This document shows positions 1-5,524 of a stretch of DNA of 5,524 bases, one piece after another. The notes beneath the pieces are model-generated. The model saw nothing but the letters and a program-made list of their open reading frames with translations, did no database searches and had not been told where the DNA came from. Numbering within the stretch: the first letter of the stretch is position 1; each line of letters begins with the position of its first letter. A program made the translations under genes and the position numbers. This DNA comes from Actinomycetes bacterium. GTDB taxonomy: Bacteria > Actinomycetota > Actinomycetes > S36-B12 > UBA10799. The DNA lies in the NCBI GenBank assembly GCA_029779995.1, contig JAKOZM010000392.1:1-5524 (forward strand), in the 5' to 3' direction.

Positions 1-99
1 GCACCTGGTGCGACCCCACCCGGCGTGTCACAGCAACAACCGCCCAACAGCTGCCCGCCAGCAGCCCCCACTCACGTGGAACAGTTGGACAAGCAGGTA

Positions 100-1056
100 C
101 TACTCCCGGAAATGGTCGTACCCGGGCGCGCCGATGTGGCGGTAGCCGGGGACCTCCACGCCGGAGCCTGCCAGCACCTCACCGACGATCTCGAACCCAT
201 CGGGCAGCGACGCGTCGCTGGAGAATGTCGCGGCCAGGGCGTGATCGTCGCCGCCCGCGAGCACCCAGCCCAGCGGGTCGGCGTTAAATGCCGAGGCGGT
301 GGCGCGCACCTGATCATCGATGGGCAGCAATTGCGGATCCAGCACGATCTGTACCCCTGAAGCGTCCGCAATGTGCCCCAGGTCGGCGAGTAGGCCGTCG
401 CTGACGTCGATCATCGCCGTTGCCCCTGCGGCCGCAGCGGCCGGACCGGCGGCATACGGCGGATGCGGGCGCCGATGGGCATCGACCACGACTCGCGGCG
501 ACTTGAAACCACGACCCAGCACCGCCAGCCCAGCCGCCGCCCAGCCCAATCGGCCGCAGATCGCCACTACATCACCGGGCTGGGCACCGCTGCGGGGCAC
601 TAGGCGCGACCCCGCCGGGACACCCATGGCCGTGATCGAGATCGTGACGTTCTCGGCGCGCGTCACGTCACCGCCCACAACGACCGCGCCGACCTCAGCC
701 GCCTCAGCCACCAGACCGTCGACCACACCGAGCACCCACTCCACGGAGGTGTGCGGGGGCAGTGCGATGGCAGCAGTCAGGGCGACCGGGCGGGCACCCA
801 TGGCGCTCAGATCAGCGATGTTCTGAGCTGCCGCCTTGCGGCCGATGTCTCCGGCCGAGGACCACTCCAAGCGGAAGTGCCGGTCCTGCACGAGCATGTC
901 TGTGCTCACGACCAGTCGTTCAGCACCCAACCGCACGACGGCTGCGTCATCACCGGATGCGACCTCCACCGCGGCCGAGGTCCGCAACCGGGGCTGCAGA
1001 GCCGCGATCAGCCCGAACTCCCCGATATCCGCCACGGTCTGACCGCTCATCGGCAT
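100..1056 (-). CDS. thiL: Thiamine-monophosphate kinase ThiL
   Basis: ThiL phosphorylates thiamine monophosphate with ATP to give thiamine diphosphate, the last step of cofactor synthesis, in the cytosol. The 318-aa product has the usual family length and the ThiL motifs in order: GEFGLI near residue 12, the acidic nucleotide/Mg site SGDDAAVV (34-41), STDMLVQDRHF (51-61), QNIADLSAMGA (78-88), GGDVT (128-132), DVSDGLLADL (217-226) and GGDDHAL (268-274). The last is normally GGEDxxL, so this is an acidic-for-acidic change. The stop is TAG at 102-100. Two ATGs compete, at 1056 and 1050. A purine-rich GGAAGGGTGGA lies at 1067-1057; GGTGGA sits 6 nt before the second ATG, so a 316-aa product is equally possible. 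It is divergent from the AsnC/Lrp-like gene. No thiamine riboswitch could fit in the 69-bp spacer. Identity is secure; only the exact start is uncertain. Confidence 0.96.
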   Translation of the reverse strand: MPMSGQTVADIGEFGLIAALQPRLRTSAAVEVASGDDAAVVRLGAERLVVSTDMLVQDRHFRLEWSSAGDIGRKAAAQNIADLSAMGARPVALTAAIALPPHTSVEWVLGVVDGLVAEAAEVGAVVVGGDVTRAENVTISITAMGVPAGSRLVPRSGAQPGDVVAICGRLGWAAAGLAVLGRGFKSPRVVVDAHRRPHPPYAAGPAAAAAGATAMIDVSDGLLADLGHIADASGVQIVLDPQLLPIDDQVRATASAFNADPLGWVLAGGDDHALAATFSSDASLPDGFEIVGEVLAGSGVEVPGYRHIGAPGYDHFRE

Positions 1057-1125
1057 TCCACCCTTCCGTCTCGTTGTGGGCCAACGTCAAGGTAGTCTCC
1101 TAGCACCTAATGCGCGGGAGGAAAC
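1057..1125. promoter_or_regulatory. Divergent thiL / AsnC-like promoter spacer with overlapping candidate -10 boxes
   Basis: This 69-bp gap is the only place for promoters of the two divergent genes unless these lie in coding sequence. On the plus strand TAGTCT (1093-1098) fits the actinobacterial TANNNT -10 pattern and would give a leader of about 20 nt that includes the Shine-Dalgarno. On the minus strand TACCTT (1094-1089) fits the same pattern and would give a leader of about 26 nt containing GGAAGGG. The two hexamers share the TA at 1093-1094. I see no good -35 for either at 16-18 bp. TTGACG on the minus strand (1090-1085) lies too close to be a -35 for TACCTT and has no -10 about 17 bp downstream. 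TANNNT is a weak pattern that occurs by chance, so this is an inference. Confidence 0.3.
1116..1121 (+). promoter_or_regulatory. Ribosome binding site of the AsnC/Lrp-like gene
   Basis: GGGAGG is followed by AAAC and then the GTG at 1126. This is a strong Shine-Dalgarno with 4-nt spacing. It fixes a GTG, not an ATG, as the start of the small AsnC-like gene and shows that this short open frame is really translated. Confidence 0.8.
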
Positions 1126-1359
1126 GTGGTCCAGGCCTACATCCTGATCCAGACCGAAGTTGCGTCGTCATCCAGGGTCGCCGAAGCGGTCCGTGAGATC
1201 GCCGGCGTCACGCGGGCTGATGACGTGACCGGACCCTACGACGTGATCGTGCACGCCGAGGCCGAGAACGTCGACGAACTCGGGAAGATGGTGGTGGCCA
1301 AGATCCAGGCAGTCCCCGGCATCACCCGCACGCTGACGTGCCCCGTCGTGCGTTTGTAG
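1126..1359 (+). CDS. Stand-alone AsnC/Lrp ligand-binding (RAM) domain protein, 77 aa
   Basis: This small protein is just one AsnC/Lrp C-terminal domain (RAM fold, Pfam AsnC_trans_reg). It begins VQAYILIQTEV, has the alternating strand/helix pattern, carries the effector-loop signature GPYDVIVHAEAE (residues 41-52), and ends in a terminal strand TRTLTCPVVRL. There is no N-terminal helix-turn-helix, so it should not bind DNA alone. Stand-alone members of this family form dimers or higher oligomers, are thought to bind amino acids, and may modulate full-length Lrp proteins; its ligand here is unknown. The start is the GTG at 1126, chosen for the GGGAGG 4 nt upstream. The last 22 bp overlap the next gene, so the two are probably co-transcribed and translationally coupled. 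Similar small RAM proteins sit beside thiL and ddl in other actinobacteria (from memory). Family assignment is secure; biological role is not. Confidence 0.9.
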   Translation: MVQAYILIQTEVASSSRVAEAVREIAGVTRADDVTGPYDVIVHAEAENVDELGKMVVAKIQAVPGITRTLTCPVVRL

Positions 1360-1778
1360 CCGCCGCGCTGCTGCTCGCCGGATGCTCGTCGGCGCAGGTG
1401 CCGGCCGCTGATCCGCCGGCTTCTGATCAGGGCGCCTGCCGTACTCTCATCCAAGCGCTACCGCTCACCATCGACGGCGCGCAGAACACGGGCCGATCGG
1501 AGTTCGCAGCTGCCTGGGGAGACCCTCAGATCGTCCTGCGCTGCGGCGTCGCCACGCCTGCCGCGTACCAGCCGGACTCGGAGATGATCGTCGTGAACGA
1601 GGTGGCCTGGCTACCCGTCGAGCAGGACAAGGGCTACATCTTCACGGCCGTGGGCCGGACGCCACAGGTGGAGGTCTTCGTGCCTGACACCCACTCCCCC
1701 GAGGTCAACCCCCTGGTGGACCTCGCTGGACCCATGATGGCCAACACCCGCGTGTCCGGACCAGCGGGGGCCGCTTAG
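1338..1778 (+). CDS. DUF3515 family lipoprotein
   Basis: The product is a 146-aa predicted lipoprotein of unknown function, and I recognise it as DUF3515. It begins MPRRAF, followed by a hydrophobic stretch and the lipobox LLAGC with Cys16 as the lipidation site, so the mature protein should sit on the outer face of the membrane. The body has family hallmarks: a Cys at the start of the domain with a following LP (residues 34-42), AAWGDPQIVLRCGV (about 58-71), VNEVAWL, then IFTAVGR and VEVFVPD. The start is GTG 1338, inside the AsnC-like gene. No clear Shine-Dalgarno precedes it, which fits reinitiation or coupling from the upstream gene. The stop TAG (1776-1778) lies on top of the TAA of the opposing amidase gene. 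DUF3515 genes occur next to ddl in mycobacteria, which suggests, but does not show, an envelope-related role. Confidence 0.88.
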   Translation: MPRRAFVAAALLLAGCSSAQVPAADPPASDQGACRTLIQALPLTIDGAQNTGRSEFAAAWGDPQIVLRCGVATPAAYQPDSEMIVVNEVAWLPVEQDKGYIFTAVGRTPQVEVFVPDTHSPEVNPLVDLAGPMMANTRVSGPAGAA

Positions 1779-2386
1779 AGGCGGGCGCGGAACTGCCGCA
1801 CCTGGCCGGCGCTCCAGTCGGTGTGATCGTTGCGCCAGCCCTTGACCAGTTCCTGGAAGTAGGGCGAGTTGTTGACCTGGCGGTGACCGATGACGTTCTT
1901 GGTGGTGATACCCGTTTGCGCCTGCAGCCACGTGACCAGAGCCGCCCCCGCGGCCACCTGCCGCGGCCGGTTCAAGATGTTGCTCGCCGAGGACATCTCC
2001 ACGAACTCGATCCCGATAGAGCGATGGTTGATCCCGATCGCATGGCGGCACATGGTGCTCAGCGGCGCCAACTGAATGATCTTGCCCTTCTGGCCGACCA
2101 GGAAGTGGGTGCAGCCCCCGGGTGACTCCGCCCGACTGCCGGAGGGACCCGGCGAGGGAGTGTTGCTCGCGAAGAGGTTCCACGGCGACTGCCAGGTCGA
2201 ACTGACCGTGTAGTGCAGCACGATCACCTTCGGATCGGGCAACTTCCATGACCTGACGCCATAGTGGCGATAGGCGTAGGCCGCCATCTGCTTCTTGCGC
2301 ACCGGGCCGTACGGGATGAATTTCTCCACCACCGGTGGCTTCGTGGCCTCCGGCGCCGGGTCGGCCAGGATCAGGAAGGGGATCAT
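1775..2386 (-). CDS. N-acetylmuramoyl-L-alanine amidase, Amidase_2/PGRP (AmpD-like) fold
   Basis: Predicted zinc amidase that cuts the bond between N-acetylmuramic acid and L-alanine of the stem peptide in peptidoglycan or muropeptides. The 203-aa product shows the Amidase_2 core: VIVLHYT with His58, CTHFLVG (92-98), GKIIQLAPL (101-109), CRHAIGIN (113-120), SIGIEFVE with Glu127, and VIGHRQVN with His168, ending in HTDW with Asp190. By comparison with AmpD (His34, His154 and Asp164 bind zinc; Glu116 is catalytic), His58, His168 and Asp190 are the likely ligands and Glu127 the AmpD Glu116 equivalent. The ATG at 2386 overlaps the ddl TGA as ATGA, so translation is coupled to ddl. No other start exists: the frame upstream has no ATG, GTG or TTG before a TGA at 2440-2438. 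The N-terminus (MIPFLILADPAPEA) has no basic n-region and only about seven hydrophobic residues, so no standard signal peptide. It may act in the cytosol on recycled wall fragments or leave by another route. Confidence 0.87.
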   Translation of the reverse strand: MIPFLILADPAPEATKPPVVEKFIPYGPVRKKQMAAYAYRHYGVRSWKLPDPKVIVLHYTVSSTWQSPWNLFASNTPSPGPSGSRAESPGGCTHFLVGQKGKIIQLAPLSTMCRHAIGINHRSIGIEFVEMSSASNILNRPRQVAAGAALVTWLQAQTGITTKNVIGHRQVNNSPYFQELVKGWRNDHTDWSAGQVRQFRARL

Positions 2387-3459
2387 CGCAGGCCCACGCC
2401 TTCGTGGACTGCGGTGTCGATGAGACTGGTCACCACCTCACTGTACGTGCGCCCGGAGGCATCCCAGACCAGTGGGAACATGGACGCCGACGTGAATCCG
2501 GGCATCGTATTGATCTCGTTCAGGATGACGCGTTCACCGCTGATAAAGAAATCGACGCGCGCCAGACCCTCGCACATAGCCACTCGGAACGCGCTGCGGG
2601 CCACGCTGTGAATCATCTCCAGAACGCCCTCGGGCAAATCGGGGTCGATCACAAGGTCGACGCTGTCATCGAGGTATTTGGCTTCGAAGTCGTAGAACTC
2701 GTGGCGCTCTCGCACGATGATCTCGCCTGGGACGCTGACCGCGATGTCGGGTGTGGCGAGTACCCCGACCTCGATCTCGCGGGCGTTTGTCACCGCCGCC
2801 TCGACGATCAGCCGCGGGTCGTGCCGGGCCGCCTCATCGATCGCGAGATCGAGGTCGGCCAGGTCGTGGACCTTACTGATGCCCTGTGAGGACCCCGCCC
2901 GACTGGGTTTGACGAACACCGGAAAGCCCAACTCGGCCACGCGGGCCCGCACGCGGCCCGGGTCGCGGTGCCATTCCCTGGCCGTGAGGCCGGTGAAGCG
3001 TCCTACGTCGATCCCCGCCGCGGCCATGTGCGCCTTGAATGCGACCTTGTCCATCGACAACGCCGATGCGAGCACGCCGGACCCGACGTACGGCAACCCC
3101 GCAACCTCGAAGAGCCCCTGAACAGTGCCGTCCTCGCCGAACGGACCATGCAGAATCGGGAAGACCACATCGACCGGCAGCAGTCGATCGCCGACGTGAA
3201 ACCCGGGATGGCGCACACCGAGGTGCAGGCTCACCTCCGGTCCGCCGAGCACCTCCGGGAGTTCGGCGCCAAGGCGCAGCCGGTTGACATCCTGATCGTC
3301 GAGATGCCAGGCACCCTGCCGGTCGATCCCGATGCGCACCACCTCGAAGCGGGTGGGGTCCAGCGCCCTGAGTACGCTGCCCGCAGAGACACAACTGATG
3401 CTGTGCTCCGAACTGGTACCCCCATAGACGACGGCCACTCGGATCCGCGATTCAGACAC
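2383..3459 (-). CDS. ddl: D-alanine--D-alanine ligase
   Basis: ATP-grasp enzyme that joins two D-alanines for the peptidoglycan precursor, in the cytosol. The 358-aa product carries the whole family signature: GGTSSEHSIS (13-22), HGPFGEDGTVQG (104-115), GSGVLASALSMDK (126-138), FPVFVKPSRAGSSQGISKV (179-197), EFYDFEAKYLD (254-264), ARVDFF (300-305) and NEINTMPGFTSASMFP (314-329). Lys261-Tyr262 correspond to E. coli DdlB Lys215-Tyr216. The retained Tyr predicts a D-Ala-D-Ala rather than a D-Ala-D-Lac ligase, hence no intrinsic glycopeptide resistance from this gene. The start chosen is GTG 3459, just before RIRVAVVYGG; GTG 3465 adds only two residues. The frame stays open to 3612 without a stop, but that part runs backwards through the PLP-enzyme gene and has no ligase homology. 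There is no Shine-Dalgarno. The TGA stop overlaps the amidase ATG. Confidence 0.96.
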   Translation of the reverse strand: MSESRIRVAVVYGGTSSEHSISCVSAGSVLRALDPTRFEVVRIGIDRQGAWHLDDQDVNRLRLGAELPEVLGGPEVSLHLGVRHPGFHVGDRLLPVDVVFPILHGPFGEDGTVQGLFEVAGLPYVGSGVLASALSMDKVAFKAHMAAAGIDVGRFTGLTAREWHRDPGRVRARVAELGFPVFVKPSRAGSSQGISKVHDLADLDLAIDEAARHDPRLIVEAAVTNAREIEVGVLATPDIAVSVPGEIIVRERHEFYDFEAKYLDDSVDLVIDPDLPEGVLEMIHSVARSAFRVAMCEGLARVDFFISGERVILNEINTMPGFTSASMFPLVWDASGRTYSEVVTSLIDTAVHEGVGLR

Positions 3460-3466
3460 GATCACG

Positions 3467-3472
3467 ACAGTA
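3467..3472 (-). promoter_or_regulatory. Candidate -10 box for a leaderless ddl transcript
   Basis: On the minus strand TACTGT matches TANNNT and ends 7 nt before the GTG at 3459, which is where transcription would then begin. With no Shine-Dalgarno upstream of ddl, this arrangement fits a leaderless mRNA, common in actinobacteria. No -35 is visible. The pattern is weak and could be chance. Confidence 0.3.
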
Positions 3473-3476
3473 GTGC

Positions 3477-3481
3477 AGGAG
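3477..3481 (+). promoter_or_regulatory. Ribosome binding site of the PLP-enzyme gene
   Basis: AGGAG followed by TTGTT and ATG at 3487 gives a consensus Shine-Dalgarno with 5-nt spacing. It decides the start of the PLP enzyme: the same frame is open far upstream, to about 2968, but that stretch is the reverse of ddl and shows no homology to the enzyme family. Confidence 0.8.
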
Positions 3482-3486
3482 TTGTT

Positions 3487-4506
3487 ATGGACCGTGCGAC
3501 CATCACTGTTGCCGCCGGGAGGCCGGCCGCCCGTCCCGAGGCGCCGCTCAACGAGCCGGTCGAATTCGCCTCCGCGCTGACGGCCGGCGGACGCGTCGAG
3601 TACACGCGCCACGACGCCCGCAACAGCCGGGCTTTCGAGCAGGTGCTGGGGGCCCTGGAAGGCGGCGACGCTGTCCTGTTCTCATCCGGCATGGCCGCCA
3701 TCACGGCCGTACTCGAAGTCCTGCGGCCGGCCAGCGTGACCCGGCCGACGGTGCTGTACTCAGGCACGCGCGCGGTGCTCGACCAGCGGCAGTTGCCGCA
3801 GGGCCCGGACCTGATCTGGGTGGAGTCCCCCAGCAACCCGGACCTGCGGGTCACCGATATTGCGGCGGTCAGCACCGGCAGTGGGATGACTGTCGTGGAC
3901 AACACGTTCGCTACTCCCCTCGGCCAGCGGCCGCTGCAACTGGGGGCCGACGTCGTTGTGCACTCAGTGAGCAAATACCTCAGCGGCCACTCCGACCTGA
4001 TCCTGGGTGCTGTGGTCTGCGCTGATCCTGAATTGGCCGAGCAGTTCCGGACCTATCGGGAACTGGGGGGAGCCATCCCGGGGCCGATGGAGGCCTGGCT
4101 GGCCCTACGGGGTGTCCGAACCCTCGATGTTCGGCTGCGCCGAGCAGTGGCCAGCGCCGAGGTCCTGGCACCCCAGCTGGCACAGCGCGACGACGTGCAG
4201 GTGATCTGGCCCGGACTGCCCGATCATCCCGACCACGCCCTTGCCCTTGCGCAGATGGACTTGATCACGCCCATCCTCGGTCTGATCCCGACAGGTGGCG
4301 AGCCCAGGGCGCAGCGCATCTGTGAATCGACGCGTCTGTGGCGCCATGCCACCAGCCTTGGTGGGGTGGAGTCGACGCTGGAGCGCAGACGGCGCCACCC
4401 GGCCGAGTCCGAGCAGGTTGACCCCGCCCTGATCCGACTCTCCGTGGGGATCGAGGCCCTCGACGATCTGTGGGACGACCTGCAGGCCGCCCTCGACGCA
4501 CCGTGA
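3487..4506 (+). CDS. Cys/Met metabolism PLP-dependent enzyme (cystathionine gamma-synthase/lyase family), compact form
   Basis: A fold-type I PLP enzyme of the trans-sulfuration family; the substrate could be cystathionine, O-acyl-homoserine or another sulfur amino acid. The 339-aa product is short for a family usually about 380-400 aa. Motifs in order: YTR (39-41, phosphate-binding Tyr/Arg supplied across the dimer), LEGG (57-60), SSGMAAI (66-72), YSGT with Tyr91 in the place of the ring-stacking Tyr101 of E. coli MetB, ESPSNP (113-118), VVDNTFATPLGQ (136-147), and HSVSKYLSGHSD with the PLP lysine Lys163. SLGGVES and IRLSVGIE follow, the latter carrying the carboxylate-binding Arg. Between Tyr91 and ESPSNP about 21 residues present in MetB are missing. 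The usual GNPT after YSR is replaced by DARNS. GAIPGPMEAWLALRG resembles an actinobacterial group usually annotated as cystathionine gamma-lyase (from memory). It is divergent from ddl by 27 bp and convergent with gpsA by 9 bp. Specificity cannot be read from sequence. Confidence 0.88.
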   Translation: MDRATITVAAGRPAARPEAPLNEPVEFASALTAGGRVEYTRHDARNSRAFEQVLGALEGGDAVLFSSGMAAITAVLEVLRPASVTRPTVLYSGTRAVLDQRQLPQGPDLIWVESPSNPDLRVTDIAAVSTGSGMTVVDNTFATPLGQRPLQLGADVVVHSVSKYLSGHSDLILGAVVCADPELAEQFRTYRELGGAIPGPMEAWLALRGVRTLDVRLRRAVASAEVLAPQLAQRDDVQVIWPGLPDHPDHALALAQMDLITPILGLIPTGGEPRAQRICESTRLWRHATSLGGVESTLERRRRHPAESEQVDPALIRLSVGIEALDDLWDDLQAALDAP

Positions 4507-4515
4507 TCGGGTCGG

Positions 4516-5524
4516 CTACGACAGTCCCTCGTGTCCCTGTTCGGCCTTCGGGTCGCGCGACATGAAGTTGTAGAGCATCTCGCGCGGCGCCATCCCCTTG
4601 TGCACCACCGCGACGACCTGCTCGGTGATGGGCATGTCCACCCCGTTGCGGGTCGCCAGGTCCAGGATGGACTGGCAGCTCTTGACACCTTCACAGGTCT
4701 GCTTGGTCTTCGCGATCGTCTCGTCGACGGTCAGGCCGCGGCCGAGGTTCTCACCGAAGGTGCGGTTTCGAGATAGCGGCGACGTGCAGGTGGCGATCAG
4801 GTCCCCGATCCCCGCCAGGCCCAGGAAGGTCAGCGGGTTGGCGCCGCAGGCAGCCCCGAGCCGGGACATCTCCGCCAGGCCGCGGGTGATCAACGACGCC
4901 TGAGCATTCTCCCCGAAGCCCAGCCCGTAGGCCATCCCATTGGCCAGCGCGATCACGTTCTTGACCGCCCCACCGAGCTCGGTGCCGACCACGTCCGTGG
5001 TGTAGTACGGGCGGAAGTAGGCGGTTGTGGTGGCCTCCGCGAGTGCTTGGGCCCGACCTTCGTCCCCGCACGCGACGGTGGTCGCGGCTGGCTGGCGCTG
5101 GACGACCTCGCGCGCCAGGTTCGGACCCGACACGACAGCGACCTGGGACTCCGGCAGTCCGGTCACCTCGGCGATGACCTGCGACATACGCATCACCGTC
5201 CCCAGCTCGATGCCCTTCATCAAGCTCACGAGGGTGGCATCCGGGGGCAGCATCTCCCGCCAGGCCGACAGGTTGTCGCGCAACGTCTGCGAGGGGATGG
5301 CAAGCACCACAATCTCAGCGCCGCGCAGGACCTGCTGCACATCGCCGCTGGCCCACATCGAGGGCGGCAGCTCCAGCCCGGGGTGGTAGGCGTTGTTGTG
5401 GTGCTTGTGGTTGATGTCCTCGACGACCTCCGGCTCGCGCGCCCACATGGCCACTTCCCCACCGGCGTCGGCCAGCACCATGCCAAATCCGGTCCCCCAG
5501 GATCCACTGCCCATCACGGCAATA
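4516..5524 (-). CDS. gpsA: NAD(P)+-dependent glycerol-3-phosphate dehydrogenase GpsA (5' end cut by window edge)
   Basis: GpsA reduces dihydroxyacetone phosphate to sn-glycerol 3-phosphate with NAD(P)H, supplying the backbone for phospholipids, in the cytosol. The visible frame runs to the right edge and reads IAVMGSGSWGTGFG, the dinucleotide-binding glycine motif that starts at about residue 4 in the family. Thus only a few codons and the start lie outside the window; GTG 5517 inside this motif is not the start. The rest is complete: SLMKGIE (visible residue Lys103), SGPNLAREV, the catalytic-lysine motif LGGAVKNVIALANG (Lys188), TRGLAEMSRLG, GLAGIGDLIATCTSPLSRNRTFG, and the C-terminal ITEQVVAVVHKG. 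There is a short charged tail, DPKAEQGHEGLS, and a TAG stop at 4518-4516. The gene faces the PLP-enzyme gene with nine bases between the stops, leaving no room for an intergenic terminator. Confidence 0.96.
   Translation of the reverse strand, partial: IAVMGSGSWGTGFGMVLADAGGEVAMWAREPEVVEDINHKHHNNAYHPGLELPPSMWASGDVQQVLRGAEIVVLAIPSQTLRDNLSAWREMLPPDATLVSLMKGIELGTVMRMSQVIAEVTGLPESQVAVVSGPNLAREVVQRQPAATTVACGDEGRAQALAEATTTAYFRPYYTTDVVGTELGGAVKNVIALANGMAYGLGFGENAQASLITRGLAEMSRLGAACGANPLTFLGLAGIGDLIATCTSPLSRNRTFGENLGRGLTVDETIAKTKQTCEGVKSCQSILDLATRNGVDMPITEQVVAVVHKGMAPREMLYNFMSRDPKAEQGHEGLS

Noticed and set aside
1..99. Possible start of another minus-strand gene at GTG 31-29 (V T R R V G S H Q V to the edge)
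   Set aside because: Only ten codons are visible, there is no good Shine-Dalgarno, and the peptide is not recognisable. A 5-bp inverted repeat GCTGC/GCAGC at 50-65 has no T tract, so it is not called as a terminator after thiL.
25..1103. Several plus-strand open frames of 68-168 codons opposite thiL
   Set aside because: They are low-complexity, Arg/Pro/Thr/Ala-rich shadows of the well-supported thiL gene, as expected in GC-rich DNA.
1611..2249. Minus-strand 212-codon open frame crossing the DUF3515 and amidase genes
   Set aside because: It is a shifted frame of the amidase gene and antisense to DUF3515. The product is Gly/Arg/His-rich with no recognisable domain.
2968..3486. N-terminal extension of the PLP enzyme to 512 aa
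   Set aside because: This stretch is the reverse of ddl coding sequence. The AGGAG at 3477-3481 and ATG at 3487 give a better start, and the enzyme family does not have such an extension.
3460..3612. N-terminal extension of ddl to an ATG at 3612 (409 aa)
   Set aside because: The extra 51 residues have no ligase homology and lie antisense to the PLP gene's first codons. Ddl proteins begin a few residues before the VAVVYGG motif, so GTG 3459 or 3465 is preferred.
5515..5517. GTG at 5517 as the start of gpsA
   Set aside because: It falls inside the IAVMGSGSWGT dinucleotide-binding motif, and the frame stays open to the window edge, so the real start is outside.
1..5524. Defence, mobile or CRISPR-type system
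   Set aside because: No direct-repeat array, transposase, integrase, nuclease or toxin-antitoxin motif was seen. Each large open frame with homology is a housekeeping or envelope gene.

Overview
The window looks like core-genome DNA from a high-GC actinomycete (Actinomycetota). The evidence is GC-rich coding on both strands, frequent GTG starts, a DUF3515 lipoprotein (a family I know only from actinobacteria), and the order gpsA, ddl, DUF3515, AsnC/Lrp-like, thiL. I remember that order as a conserved neighbourhood in Mycobacterium and Streptomyces relatives. The genus cannot be told from this sequence. I see no tRNA, rRNA, CRISPR array, insertion sequence, phage gene or defence system.

Layout from left to right. 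Bases 1-99 hold no gene I can support. thiL (minus, 100-1056) encodes thiamine-monophosphate kinase. A 69-bp divergent spacer separates it from two plus-strand genes that overlap by 22 bp: a stand-alone AsnC/Lrp ligand-binding domain protein (1126-1359) and a DUF3515 lipoprotein (1338-1778). The lipoprotein gene converges, stop codon on stop codon, with a minus-strand peptidoglycan amidase of the PGRP/AmpD superfamily (1775-2386). The amidase start overlaps the stop of ddl (D-alanine--D-alanine ligase, minus, 2383-3459) as ATGA. Next is a compact PLP enzyme of the cystathionine gamma-synthase/lyase family (plus, 3487-4506), divergent from ddl by 27 bp. It converges with gpsA (glycerol-3-phosphate dehydrogenase, minus, 4516 to the right edge) across 9 bp. 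gpsA is cut by the window end, probably only a few codons short of its start.

All genes appear intact apart from the gpsA edge cut, and only about 0.2 kb is non-coding. The functions are mainly housekeeping: cell-wall precursor synthesis (ddl) and wall cleavage (amidase), phospholipid backbone synthesis (gpsA), thiamine diphosphate synthesis (thiL) and sulfur amino-acid metabolism (PLP enzyme).

The points worth a second look are local. The amidase is coupled to ddl but has no recognisable signal peptide. The PLP enzyme lacks about 21 residues after its PLP-stacking tyrosine and lies antisense between gpsA and ddl. Two possible -10 elements overlap in the thiL/Lrp spacer, and ddl may be read from a leaderless mRNA. 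I found no convincing new multi-gene system here.
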